A DNA stretch of 64,000 bases from Amycolatopsis eburnea. GTDB lineage: Bacteria; Actinomycetota; Actinomycetes; Mycobacteriales; Pseudonocardiaceae. The stretch spans positions 434,001-498,000 of the forward strand of contig NZ_RSEC01000032.1 in NCBI RefSeq assembly GCF_003937945.1, read 5' to 3'. Shown piece after piece: positions 51,008 through 58,864 of this stretch (its first letter is position 1; each line of letters begins with the position of its first letter). Below the pieces are notes generated by a model. That model saw only the letters and a list, made by a program, of their open reading frames with translations, ran no database searches and was not told the DNA's origin. Position numbers and translations under genes: made by a program.

Positions 51008-52102
51008 TTGAGTTCTGAAGGCACCATCGTCGGCGGCCGGTTCCGGCTGGACCAGCCGATCGGCCGTGGCCGCGCGGGCATCGTGTGGCTGGCGTTCGAC
51101 ACGCGGCTGTTCCGCACCGTCGCGATGAAGCGGATGTACCTGCCGGTCGGCGGCGGTGACCGCGCCGAGCAGGCGCGCGCGGCCGCCATGCAGGAGGGCA
51201 AGGACGCGGCCCGGATCGAGCACCCGTGCGCGATCAAGGTGTTCGACGTGCTGCCGGAGGGCCAGGACGTCTGGCTCGTGATGGAGTACATCCCCTCTCG
51301 CAGCATGGCGACGTTCCTCGCCGAGCACGGCAGGCTCACCGCGGACCAGGCCGCGGCGCTGGGCATCCAGCTCGGGAACGCGCTGACCGCGATCCACGCC
51401 GCCGGGTTCGTCCACCGCACGCTCGAACCCGGCACGGTGCTGCTGGCCGACGACGGCGGCGTGAAGCTCACCGACATCGGCATCAGCGGCGGCGGGCCGC
51501 ACGCGGCGTACGTGGCGCCCGAAGTCGCGCGGGGGCTGCCGCCGACGCCGGCCGCGGACGTCTTCTCCCTCGGCGCGACGCTGTACACCGCGGTCGAGGG
51601 CGTGCCGCCGTTCGGCGACGACGGCCAGTCGTCCGAGCGCCCGCCGCAGAACGCGGGCGTGCTCACCGAGGCGCTGCGCAAGATGCTGCGCTCGGACCCG
51701 ACCACGCGCCCGACGATGGCGGACACCGTCCGCTCGCTGAAGGCGATCACCGAGGGCCGCGAGACGGCGTTCATCCCGCCGACCGCGCCCGGGCTGCCGC
51801 CGCCCCCGCAGCCGCCGTTCAACCCGGGGCTGGCGCCCGCCGCGCCGCCGATGCCGCCGTCGGGTCCGCAGTTCCAGCAGCAGATCCCGCTCCCCCCGCC
51901 CGGCTACGCCGCGGCGGACGCGACCCAGCGGATGCAGCCCGTGCCGCCGCAAGCGACGCAGTACGCGCCGCCGCCCGCGCCCGCGGCCCGGCCTGCCGAG
52001 GCGTGGAACCTGCCGGTGTCGAAGAAGACGCTGATCACCGTGGCCGCGATCCTCGCGGCGGTGCTGGTCGGCATTCTCGTTTCGGAGCTGTTCTTCGTCT
52101 AG
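51008..52102 (+). CDS. Membrane-anchored pseudokinase
   Basis: A 364-residue kinase-fold protein. VAMK (Lys41) is retained, but the catalytic loop reads VHRTLEPGT: the HRD Asp is Thr138, the Lys is Glu140 and the metal-binding Asn is Thr143. DFG is DIG (Asp156). It therefore should not transfer phosphate. APE is kept (VAPEVARG). A Pro/Gln-rich linker and one C-terminal span (LITVAAILAAVLVGILVSELFFV) follow. Directly downstream of the active kinase, so a regulator or scaffold of it is likely. TTG 51008 is the only reasonable start. Confidence 0.88.
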   Translation: MSSEGTIVGGRFRLDQPIGRGRAGIVWLAFDTRLFRTVAMKRMYLPVGGGDRAEQARAAAMQEGKDAARIEHPCAIKVFDVLPEGQDVWLVMEYIPSRSMATFLAEHGRLTADQAAALGIQLGNALTAIHAAGFVHRTLEPGTVLLADDGGVKLTDIGISGGGPHAAYVAPEVARGLPPTPAADVFSLGATLYTAVEGVPPFGDDGQSSERPPQNAGVLTEALRKMLRSDPTTRPTMADTVRSLKAITEGRETAFIPPTAPGLPPPPQPPFNPGLAPAAPPMPPSGPQFQQQIPLPPPGYAAADATQRMQPVPPQATQYAPPPAPAARPAEAWNLPVSKKTLITVAAILAAVLVGILVSELFFV

Positions 52103-53001
52103 GCCACCTTGGCGGTCGCCGCGCGCATGGCTTCGAGCAGCGTGCGGACGGCCGGGTGGCCCCACGCGCGGGACGCGACCGCGGCGTGGATCGTGCGGAC
52201 CGGCTCCGGGTTGCGGATCTTGCGGACGACCACGCCGGGGTGCTGCGCGCCGAGCCCGAGCTCCGGGACGAGGCCGACGCCGATGCCGGCGGCGACGAAC
52301 CCCTGCGCCGTCTGGTAGTCCTCGGACTCGACGACGACGTTCGGCGCGAACCCGGCAGACGCGCAGGCGCTGTCGAGGATGTCGCGGCAGATGCCGGGCA
52401 GGCCGTCGACGCCGACCCACGGCTCTTCGGCGAAGTCCGTCAGGTCGAGCACGCGCTTGCGGGCCAGCGGGTGGGCCTTCGGCAGCACGGCCCGGTACGG
52501 GTCGTCGAGCAGGTGCACCAGCTCGACGCCCTTGCCGGGCGGGGTCTTGCGCGGGAACACGGTGATCGCGACGTCGGCGTTGCCCGCTTCGACGTCCGTC
52601 ATCGGGTCGTCGGGTTCGACGAGCTTGAGGTCGAGGTGGACGCCGGGGTGCTCGCGGCGGACCGCGGCGATCGCGGGCGGCACCAGCGACGCGCCCGCCG
52701 TGGCGAAGTAGCGGATCGAGACGCGGCCGGTGCGGCCTTCCTTGAGTTCGGCCAGCGCCGCCTCGGCCTTGGCGAGCTCGGTGCTCAGCGTCTCGGCGTG
52801 CTCGGACAGCAGCGCGCCCGCCGGGGTCGGCCGGACGCCGCGCCCGACGCGTTCGAGGAGCTCGGTGCCTGCTTCGCGTTCCAGCGCCGACAGCTGCTGG
52901 CTGATCGCGGACGGCGTGTAGCCCAGGTTGCGGGCCGCGGCGGTGATCGACCCGCTGGTGATCACGGCGCGGAGTACCTGCATGCGGCGGACGTCGAGCA
53001 T
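52099..53001 (-). CDS. LysR family transcriptional regulator
   Basis: A 300-residue regulator. The winged helix is RRMQVLRAVITSGSITAAARNLGYTPSAISQQLSALEREAGTELLERVGRGV, followed by a periplasmic-binding-type effector domain. The effector is unknown. It is divergent from an EamA-family transporter gene 105 bases away and probably controls it. TACGAT on the reverse strand (53008-53013) lies 6 nt from ATG 53001, so the mRNA may be leaderless. Its stop overlaps the pseudokinase stop. Confidence 0.92.
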   Translation of the reverse strand: MLDVRRMQVLRAVITSGSITAAARNLGYTPSAISQQLSALEREAGTELLERVGRGVRPTPAGALLSEHAETLSTELAKAEAALAELKEGRTGRVSIRYFATAGASLVPPAIAAVRREHPGVHLDLKLVEPDDPMTDVEAGNADVAITVFPRKTPPGKGVELVHLLDDPYRAVLPKAHPLARKRVLDLTDFAEEPWVGVDGLPGICRDILDSACASAGFAPNVVVESEDYQTAQGFVAAGIGVGLVPELGLGAQHPGVVVRKIRNPEPVRTIHAAVASRAWGHPAVRTLLEAMRAATAKVA

Positions 53002-53105
53002 GGCCCGATCGTACAGCTGGGCTTAAGTGTTCCTGCAGTTATTTTCGCTTGTCCTTACGTCTGGCGCGGGCGAAGCTGACGCTGGATCGGCTGAGGAGGA
53101 CTGGG

Positions 53106-54011
53106 GTGGGCGAGACGAAGACCCTGCTGAGGATCGGCGCGCTGGCGTTGATGTGGGGCTCGAGTTTCTTCTGGATCAAGCTGGGACTGGGGATGTTCTC
53201 GCCGGTCCAGCTGGTGCTGGCGCGGCTCGTGCTGGGCGCGGCCATGCTGCTGGTGCTGTGCCGGCTGCAGCGGGCGAAGCTGCCGCGCGACCGCCGGATG
53301 TGGGGACACCTGGCGGTGGCGGCGTTCTTCCACAACGCGCTGCCGTTCCTGCTGTTCGCCATCGGCGAGACGACGGTCGATTCGGGGATCACCGGCGTGC
53401 TGAACTCGACGACGCCGCTGTGGGTGCTGCTGGCGGCGCCGCTGATGGGGACGTCGTCGCGGATGACCGGCGCGCGGTTCGCCGGCCTGCTGATCGGGCT
53501 CGGCGGGATCCTGCTTATCTTCGCGCCGTGGCAGGCGTCGGGCCTGCTGAGCTGGGGCGCGCTGGCGTGCCTCGCGGCGGCGGCCAGCTACGGCTTCGCG
53601 TTCGTCTACGAAGGCAAGTACCTGTCGGACACGTCGTTGTCGCCGTACGCGACTTCGGCGGGCCAGATGCTGCTGGCCAGCGGGATGCTGGTGCTGGCAC
53701 TGCCGGTCGGCGGGCTCACGCCGGTGCACGTGTCCCCCGGGCCGCTGCTCGCGGTCCTGGTGCTGGGGATCGGCTCGACGGGCTTCGCGTTCGCGCTCAA
53801 CTACCAGCTGCTGGCGAGCGAAGGCGCGGTGGCGGCTTCGGTGGTGGGCTACCTGCTGCCGGTGGTTTCGGTGCTGCTGGGCGCGCTGTTCCTGGGTGAG
53901 CAGCTGCACCTGCGGGTGATCGCGGGCATGGTCGTGGTGCTCGGCGGCGTCGCGTTGACGCGGCTGCCGAACCGGGCGCCGGCTCCCGAACCGGTGATGG
54001 AACGGGTCTAG
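53106..54011 (+). CDS. EamA/DMT family transporter
   Basis: A 301-residue ten-span protein with two EamA halves (LRIGALALMWGSSFFWIKLGL ...; LSWGALACLAAAASYGFAFVYEGKYL ... VVGYLLPVVSVLLGALFLGE). It exports or imports small metabolites; a role in amino-acid export is common for LysR-paired members but not shown here. GTG 53106 is chosen for its GAGGAGGA ribosome site and the family length; the frame is open to TTG 53049. Confidence 0.9.
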   Translation: MGETKTLLRIGALALMWGSSFFWIKLGLGMFSPVQLVLARLVLGAAMLLVLCRLQRAKLPRDRRMWGHLAVAAFFHNALPFLLFAIGETTVDSGITGVLNSTTPLWVLLAAPLMGTSSRMTGARFAGLLIGLGGILLIFAPWQASGLLSWGALACLAAAASYGFAFVYEGKYLSDTSLSPYATSAGQMLLASGMLVLALPVGGLTPVHVSPGPLLAVLVLGIGSTGFAFALNYQLLASEGAVAASVVGYLLPVVSVLLGALFLGEQLHLRVIAGMVVVLGGVALTRLPNRAPAPEPVMERV

Positions 54012-54688
54012 ACGAGGCGGCGGTCGGAAGCCCAGCGCGAGAGCTCGTAGCGGTTCGACAGCTGGGTCTTCCGCAGCACGCTCGACACGTGCGTCTCGAC
54101 CGTCTTCACCGAGATGAACAGCTCCGACGCGATTTCCTTGTACGCGTAGCCGCGGGCCAGCAGCCGCAGGACGTCGCGCTCGCGGGGCGTCAGCAGGTCG
54201 AGCTCGGGGTCGTTGATCGGGGCCGAGCCGGGGCGGTCGGCGAACGCGTCCAGGACGAAGCCGGCCAGCCGCGGCGAGAACACCGCATCGCCGTCCGAGA
54301 CGCGGACCACCGCGCGGACCAGTTCCTTCGACGAGATCGTCTTCGTCACGTAGCCGCGGGCGCCGGCGCGGATGACCGCGATGACGTCCTCGGCGGCGTC
54401 CGAAACCGACAGCGCCAGGAAGACGACGTCCGGCAGCTCCGGGCGGACACGGCGCAGCACCTCGGCGCCACCGCCGTCGGGCATGTGCACGTCGAGCAGC
54501 ACGACCTGCGGTTTCGTCCGCGCGATGCCGGCGACGGCTTCGGCTACCGAACCGGCCTCGCCGACGACGCGGACCTCGTCGGTGATCGAGTCGAGCTCGG
54601 TGCGCACCCCCGCGCGGAACAGGGCGTGGTCGTCGACGAGGAACACCTTGACCGGTTCACGCTTGCTGTCCGTCACGTCGTCGAGCAT
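54008..54688 (-). CDS. NarL/FixJ-type response regulator
   Basis: A 226-residue two-component regulator. The receiver (VKVFLVDDHALFRAGVRTEL; LLDVHMPDGGGAEVL with the phosphorylatable Asp; AGARGYVTKTISSKELVRAV) precedes a LuxR HTH (LTPRERDVLRLLARGYAYKEIASELFISVKTVETHVSSVLRK). It lies 7 bases after the PspC-type histidine kinase gene, its evident partner. Its stop overlaps the transporter gene end. Confidence 0.95.
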   Translation of the reverse strand: MLDDVTDSKREPVKVFLVDDHALFRAGVRTELDSITDEVRVVGEAGSVAEAVAGIARTKPQVVLLDVHMPDGGGAEVLRRVRPELPDVVFLALSVSDAAEDVIAVIRAGARGYVTKTISSKELVRAVVRVSDGDAVFSPRLAGFVLDAFADRPGSAPINDPELDLLTPRERDVLRLLARGYAYKEIASELFISVKTVETHVSSVLRKTQLSNRYELSRWASDRRLV

Positions 54689-54695
54689 AGCCGCC

Positions 54696-55988
54696 TCACG
54701 CCGCTCCCTTGCCCGCTTTCACCGGCATGGCGAGCTGCACCTCGGTGCCCTCGCCCGGCGCGGTCCGGACCTTGCAGGTGCCGCCGTGCCGGGTCATCCG
54801 GCCGCGGATCGAGTCGGCGAGGCCGTGGCGGTCGTCCGGGACGAGGTCGGGGTCGAAGCCCTTGCCGCGGTCGCGGACGAACACCGTCACCGACGTCGGC
54901 TCGACCTCGGCGTAGACGCTGACCTCGTCGACCCCGGCGTGCTTCGCGGCGTTGACGATGGCTTCGCGGGCGGCCTGGACGAGCGCGACCAGCGACTCGT
55001 CGAGTTCGGCGTCGCCGACGACGACCTGGCCGACCGAGATCGCGAAGGTGTCCTCGACCTCGCCGCACGCCGTCGCGAGCGCTTCGGACAGCTGGCCGGC
55101 GGCTTCTTCTTCGCTCTCGGCAGGCTTGCCGTAGCCGTTGGGGCCGTAGAGCCAGCCGCGCAGCTCGCGTTCCTGGCTGCGGGCCAGCCGCGCGACCTCG
55201 CGGGGCTGTTCGCTCTGCTTCTGGATGAGCGCGAGGGTCTGGAGCACGGAGTCGTGCAGGTGGGCGGCGATCTCGGCGCGTTCGTCGGTGCGGATGCGGG
55301 CCTTGCGCTCGTCGGAGAGGTCGCGGACCAGCCGCAGCCAGAACGGGACGGTCAGCACGGCGACGCCGATCAGCGTGGCCAGTACCGCGATCAGCGCGAA
55401 CTGGACCTGGTCGAGGGTGCCGCTGCGCAGCACGACGACGGTGATGCCGGTGATCACCAGCGCGACACCGGCGACGATCCGGATGGCGGCCGACCAGCCG
55501 CCCCCGCCGAGGAAGGCGCCCGCGAAGCCGTCCTTCGCCCCGACGCGCCAACGGCGGCGTTGCGACTCGTCGGCCTCCCGCCAGACGACCGCGAGACCGA
55601 TCATGGCGACGGCGAGCGGCACGGCGACCCAGCCGCTGATGAACCCGGTGAGCGTCCCGCTGGCGACGGCGAGGCCGACGCCCAGCGCGATCAGGCCGAA
55701 CGCCTGCTGCCGTTCCTTCGGCGTCGGCGTGTCGGTGGCTTCCTGGGCCTGCTGCTGCACGAACACCCAGAGCAGCCCGTAGGCGAGCAACCCGGCCCCG
55801 TTGAGCGCGGCGAGCAGCGCGAAGGCCGTCCGCACCCACAGGACCGGCACCCCGAGGTGATCGGCGAGCCCGCCGGCGACCCCGGCGATCGCCCGGCCGG
55901 AGCGCCGCCGGAACATCTTGGGCTTTTCCGGGACGACGACCGCCTGGTCGGTGGCTACGAGGTCGAGGGAGTCCTGCACGCCGTCCAT
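54696..55988 (-). CDS. PspC-domain sensor histidine kinase
   Basis: A 430-residue kinase. The N-terminal PspC domain (PKMFRRRSGRAIAGVAGGLADHLGVPVLWVRTAFALLAALNGAGLLAYGLLWVFV) is followed by several membrane segments, a HisKA_3-type dimerisation/H-box (AEIAAHLHDSVLQTLALIQKQ) and a HATPase domain (AREAIVNAAKHAG ... DRGKGFDPDLVPDDRHGLADSIRGRM). It pairs with the NarL-type regulator and probably senses envelope stress (inferred from PspC). ATG 55988; a longer frame starts at GTG 56036, 4 bases from the protease stop. Confidence 0.93.
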   Translation of the reverse strand: MDGVQDSLDLVATDQAVVVPEKPKMFRRRSGRAIAGVAGGLADHLGVPVLWVRTAFALLAALNGAGLLAYGLLWVFVQQQAQEATDTPTPKERQQAFGLIALGVGLAVASGTLTGFISGWVAVPLAVAMIGLAVVWREADESQRRRWRVGAKDGFAGAFLGGGGWSAAIRIVAGVALVITGITVVVLRSGTLDQVQFALIAVLATLIGVAVLTVPFWLRLVRDLSDERKARIRTDERAEIAAHLHDSVLQTLALIQKQSEQPREVARLARSQERELRGWLYGPNGYGKPAESEEEAAGQLSEALATACGEVEDTFAISVGQVVVGDAELDESLVALVQAAREAIVNAAKHAGVDEVSVYAEVEPTSVTVFVRDRGKGFDPDLVPDDRHGLADSIRGRMTRHGGTCKVRTAPGEGTEVQLAMPVKAGKGAA

Positions 55989-56006
55989 GGTCACACGCGG
56001 GGGCCG

Positions 56007-56028
56007 GGGGTTCCATCGGGGAAACCCC
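56007..56028 (-). terminator. Possible hairpin between the M50 protease and kinase genes
   Basis: GGGGTTTCC pairs with GGAACCCC apart from one bulged T, just before the kinase ATG. It may separate the peptide operon from the two-component genes. Confidence 0.3.
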
Positions 56029-56039
56029 TGATCCACGCC

Positions 56040-57773
56040 TCAGCAGAGCAGGTCGAGCACGCGCAGGCCGAGCACGCACTCGGAACTCGAGGACGGGGCC
56101 GGCGACGGCGGCGGGCTGTCCGGTGCCGGCGAGGGCCGCTCCACCGGGGACGGCCGCGGTGCGGCCGGTCGCGGTGCGGCCGGCCTCGACGTCCGCGAGG
56201 GTTCGCTCGACCGGTGCTCGACGTCCCGGCCGCGCAGGCGAGTGGTCTCCGGCGCGGCTTCCGACGTCGCGGGAGCGGGCGGTGGCGTGGCCGGCGGAAC
56301 CGGCGAAGGCGCGGATGACGTGGGACGCGGTGGCGCGACCGCTTGCGGTGCCGGGCCGTTCGCCTCGGCCGATCCGGTCGGGCCGCGCGGCCAGGCCAGC
56401 GCGGTACCGGCGGCCAGGAGCGTGGCGACGGCCGCCGCCCCGGCGATCGCGCGTCGGGGCGCGGCCGCGAACACCGCGGCGACCCGCGGCCGCACCAGCC
56501 GGGCCGCGGCGCGCAGGAGCTGGACCAGGATGAACAGCACGCCGGCGACGGGCAACAGCAGCAGCAGGGCCTGCACGCAGGCGGCGGCCACCCCGAGGAC
56601 CGAGGTGCCGGCGCCGCCGTCGAAGAGCCGGCCGATCGCGTCGTAGTCCGCCCGGATCAGGCCGGGCAGCTGGGCGGCGACGTACGCCAGCTGCACCACC
56701 ATGGCGGGGACGATGGTCAGCACCCACACCGTCACGACGAGCTGCGGCCACCGCTTGAGCTCCCGCAGGCGCGGGTCGGGCGGGCGGCGCAGGACGTAGC
56801 GGGCCAGGATCGGCCCGATGTACTTGAACAGGTCCGGGATGCCCAGCAGGTCGGCGACGATGTAGTAGCCGTCGAACCGCAGCGTCGGCAGCAGCTGCTG
56901 GACGATCTCGAGGTTGACGGAAAGGATCGCCACGAGCAGCGGCTCGTAGCCGGTGAACACGTAGGCGGCGAAGAGGCCGAACACGAAGATGCCATTGAAG
57001 TACACGCCGCCGAGGTCGGTGCGCAGCCGGCCGGCCCGGTCGAGCCGGTAGGTGCGGGTGATGTCGGTGAAGAACGCGGGCCAGACGACGTAGATGCCGC
57101 ACCCCATGGTCCCGGGCGGCACCCCGCCGTAGCGGCACGCGCTCGCGTGGCCGAACTCGTGGAACGCGGTGGAGGCGACCGCGAGCGCGACCACGGCGAG
57201 GATGCCCGACGGCGAGACGAGGGTCGAGGAGACGGCCGCCGCGACCGGCAGGTCGACCCAGACGATCAGTTCGCTCGCGGCGACGGCCAGCAGCACGGCG
57301 ATCAGCACGGCCGGCCGGAACAGGATCGAAAACGCGCCGCCGAGGGCCCAGGTGGCCCGTTCGGACAGCACCGAGACCCGGAACCGCAGGGAGAGGAACG
57401 GGGCCGGCTTGGCCACTTCCGGCGCCGAGCCGTCGCTGTAGGTCGTCACGCCGAGCGGGGCCAGCTTGCGGTCGAGCAGGTAGCCGACCTGCTCGACCGT
57501 GAGGCCGGCACCGGCGTCCCGGCCCACGTGCCGCGCGACCGCCGCCAGGTGGTCCCGGCCGGCCGCGGCGGACCCCGCCTCGGCGTCGAAGGCCTTGACG
57601 ACCGAGTACAGCAGGTCCGGCAGGCGGACCAGCTGCGCGTCGGCGCGGGACACCAGCTGCGGCGGTGCGCGGTAGCCGGAACCCTGGAACTCGCCGACCA
57701 GCTCGGTCCCCTCGAGCAGGCCGACCGGCCCGTGCCGGCCGACGACGTCCGTGCTCGGAAAATCTCCGGTCAT
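56040..57773 (-). CDS. M50-type membrane metalloprotease of a peptide locus
   Basis: A 577-residue protein of the 'putative peptide zinc metalloprotease' type. The N-terminal cytosolic part (QLVRLPDLLYSVVKAFDAEAG ... LTVEQVGYLLDRKLAPLGV) resembles a PqqD-like recognition winged helix (inference). About ten spans follow. HEFGH lies at 205-209 and a second-metal-site DGYY at Asp301, the residues of site-2 proteases. A Pro/Ser-rich exported C-terminal part ends in CVLGLRVLDLLC. Its ATG overlaps the stop of a precursor-like peptide gene (ATGA), so it probably processes or exports the two small peptides upstream. Confidence 0.82.
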   Translation of the reverse strand: MTGDFPSTDVVGRHGPVGLLEGTELVGEFQGSGYRAPPQLVSRADAQLVRLPDLLYSVVKAFDAEAGSAAAGRDHLAAVARHVGRDAGAGLTVEQVGYLLDRKLAPLGVTTYSDGSAPEVAKPAPFLSLRFRVSVLSERATWALGGAFSILFRPAVLIAVLLAVAASELIVWVDLPVAAAVSSTLVSPSGILAVVALAVASTAFHEFGHASACRYGGVPPGTMGCGIYVVWPAFFTDITRTYRLDRAGRLRTDLGGVYFNGIFVFGLFAAYVFTGYEPLLVAILSVNLEIVQQLLPTLRFDGYYIVADLLGIPDLFKYIGPILARYVLRRPPDPRLRELKRWPQLVVTVWVLTIVPAMVVQLAYVAAQLPGLIRADYDAIGRLFDGGAGTSVLGVAAACVQALLLLLPVAGVLFILVQLLRAAARLVRPRVAAVFAAAPRRAIAGAAAVATLLAAGTALAWPRGPTGSAEANGPAPQAVAPPRPTSSAPSPVPPATPPPAPATSEAAPETTRLRGRDVEHRSSEPSRTSRPAAPRPAAPRPSPVERPSPAPDSPPPSPAPSSSSECVLGLRVLDLLC

Positions 57774-58033
57774 CGCGTGGTGACCACGGCCGGCACGCAC
57801 GTCGTCGTGGTCGACGGCGGCTGCCCGAGCCCGGTCGCGCCGACGATGCCCTGGGTACCGGCGTTGTGGGTGGTCTGGCAGGCGTAGTACACAGTGGACC
57901 CGTCGGGGCCGGTCGCGACGTACTGCGCGGGCGCCGCGGACCCGCTGCCGCCAACGAGCCCCAGCACCGCCCGTTCGGGCAGCACCTCGCCGGCCAGCGC
58001 GGCCAGCTCCGTGAAACCGATTTCAGCTTCCAC
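57770..58033 (-). CDS. Precursor-like peptide B (87 residues)
   Basis: A small peptide paralogous to peptide A. The leader-like block FTELAALAGEVLPERAVLGLV (about residues 7-27) is followed by a variable middle, then a conserved C-terminal region YYACQTTHNAGTQGIVGATGLG and a second Cys in TTTTCVP. It has no membrane span. GTG 58033 follows AGGAAGAAG. The stop overlaps the protease start. Most likely a substrate or signal peptide of the protease (inference). Confidence 0.8.
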   Translation of the reverse strand: MEAEIGFTELAALAGEVLPERAVLGLVGGSGSAAPAQYVATGPDGSTVYYACQTTHNAGTQGIVGATGLGQPPSTTTTCVPAVVTTR

Positions 58034-58072
58034 GACAAGACTTCTTCCTGTTCGGGGCCTGCGCGGCCGGGG

Positions 58073-58107
58073 CGGTAGCCATCCGCGTGGTCAGCGGATG
58101 GCTACCG
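58073..58107 (-). terminator. Hairpin between the two peptide genes (attenuator-like)
   Basis: A 14-bp perfect stem (58073-58086 with 58094-58107) and a 7-base loop. It could act as partial terminator or RNA stabiliser, raising peptide A over the protease, a feature common in peptide-export operons. Confidence 0.65.
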
Positions 58108-58116
58108 GGTCCCCGA

Positions 58117-58395
58117 TCAGTAGCTGGAGACCGCACCCGGCGTGCACGTCACGGACTCACTCGGGTTGTTGGAGCCCAGGCCCACCGAACCGAGCAGGCC
58201 CGGGGTGCCCTCCGAGTGGGTGGACTGGCAGGCCGAAATCGCGGTGGCACCGTGGTTGCCGCCGGTCACGACGGTGGTGTTGCCGCCCGACTCACCGGCG
58301 TTGTTGAACGGGGTCGAGACGACACCCAGCACGGCCCGCTCCGGCAGCACTTCACCGGTCAGCGCGTCCAGCGCGTCGAACGAAAGGTCGTTCAT
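58117..58395 (-). CDS. Precursor-like peptide A (92 residues)
   Basis: A small peptide paralogous to peptide B: leader-like block FDALDALTGEVLPERAVLGVV (about residues 6-26), variable Gly/Asn/Thr-rich middle, and C-terminal SACQSTHSEGTPGLLGSVGLG with a final Cys in SVTCTPG. The two paralogues share F..L.AL.GEVLPERAVLG.V and ACQ.TH..GT.G..G..GLG.....C.P. Two Cys in each could form a disulfide or thioether. ATG 58395 has an AAGGAAGAGG site. No known bacteriocin family is recognised. Confidence 0.8.
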   Translation of the reverse strand: MNDLSFDALDALTGEVLPERAVLGVVSTPFNNAGESGGNTTVVTGGNHGATAISACQSTHSEGTPGLLGSVGLGSNNPSESVTCTPGAVSSY

Positions 58396-58520
58396 CGTCC
58401 TCTTCCTTTCTCATTCCGGAATTCAGATCAGCGCACCAGCAGCACGCAATTCATTTTGTAACATCGCGTCCGGCGCAGCCGCAACCGCCCGCCGCGGAAT
58501 TTGTACTCACGCTGAAGCAA

Positions 58521-58784
58521 TCACATTTTTCTCGATCGAATTTCATTTTTCGTGAACTCACTGTGCCGCGGCACGGCCGGTACCAGGAGCTCGCCGACCG
58601 CGCAGTCGAGCACCCGGCACAGCACGTCCAGCTCGGCCAGCTTCACGCTGGCGGGGTCGCCGGACCACAGCTTCGACATCTTTCCCGCGGAGATTTCCAT
58701 CCCTTCGGCGGCCAGCAGCTCGCGCAGTTCACCGGCCTTCCAGATGCCGCGCTTGGCCGCGACCAGCCGCAGGTTCCACTTCAT
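58521..58784 (-). CDS. XRE family (Cro/CI-type) transcriptional regulator
   Basis: An 87-residue helix-turn-helix protein: MKWNLRLVAAKRGIWKAGELRELLAAEGMEISAGKMSKLWSGDPASVKLAELDVLCRVLDCAVGELLVP. This compact HTH_26-like type usually occurs next to mobile or accessory genes. It is in the same direction as the peptide genes and may control them. ATG 58784 has an AGCAGGGA site. The 125 bases between it and peptide A are markedly AT-rich. Confidence 0.85.
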   Translation of the reverse strand: MKWNLRLVAAKRGIWKAGELRELLAAEGMEISAGKMSKLWSGDPASVKLAELDVLCRVLDCAVGELLVPAVPRHSEFTKNEIRSRKM

Positions 58785-58864
58785 TCCCTGCTCTTTCCTT
58801 CCCCTCGCACACCGGTACGCCACGGGTTCGCGGACACGAATGCCGGGCGGGGCCCGCCGGCCGG

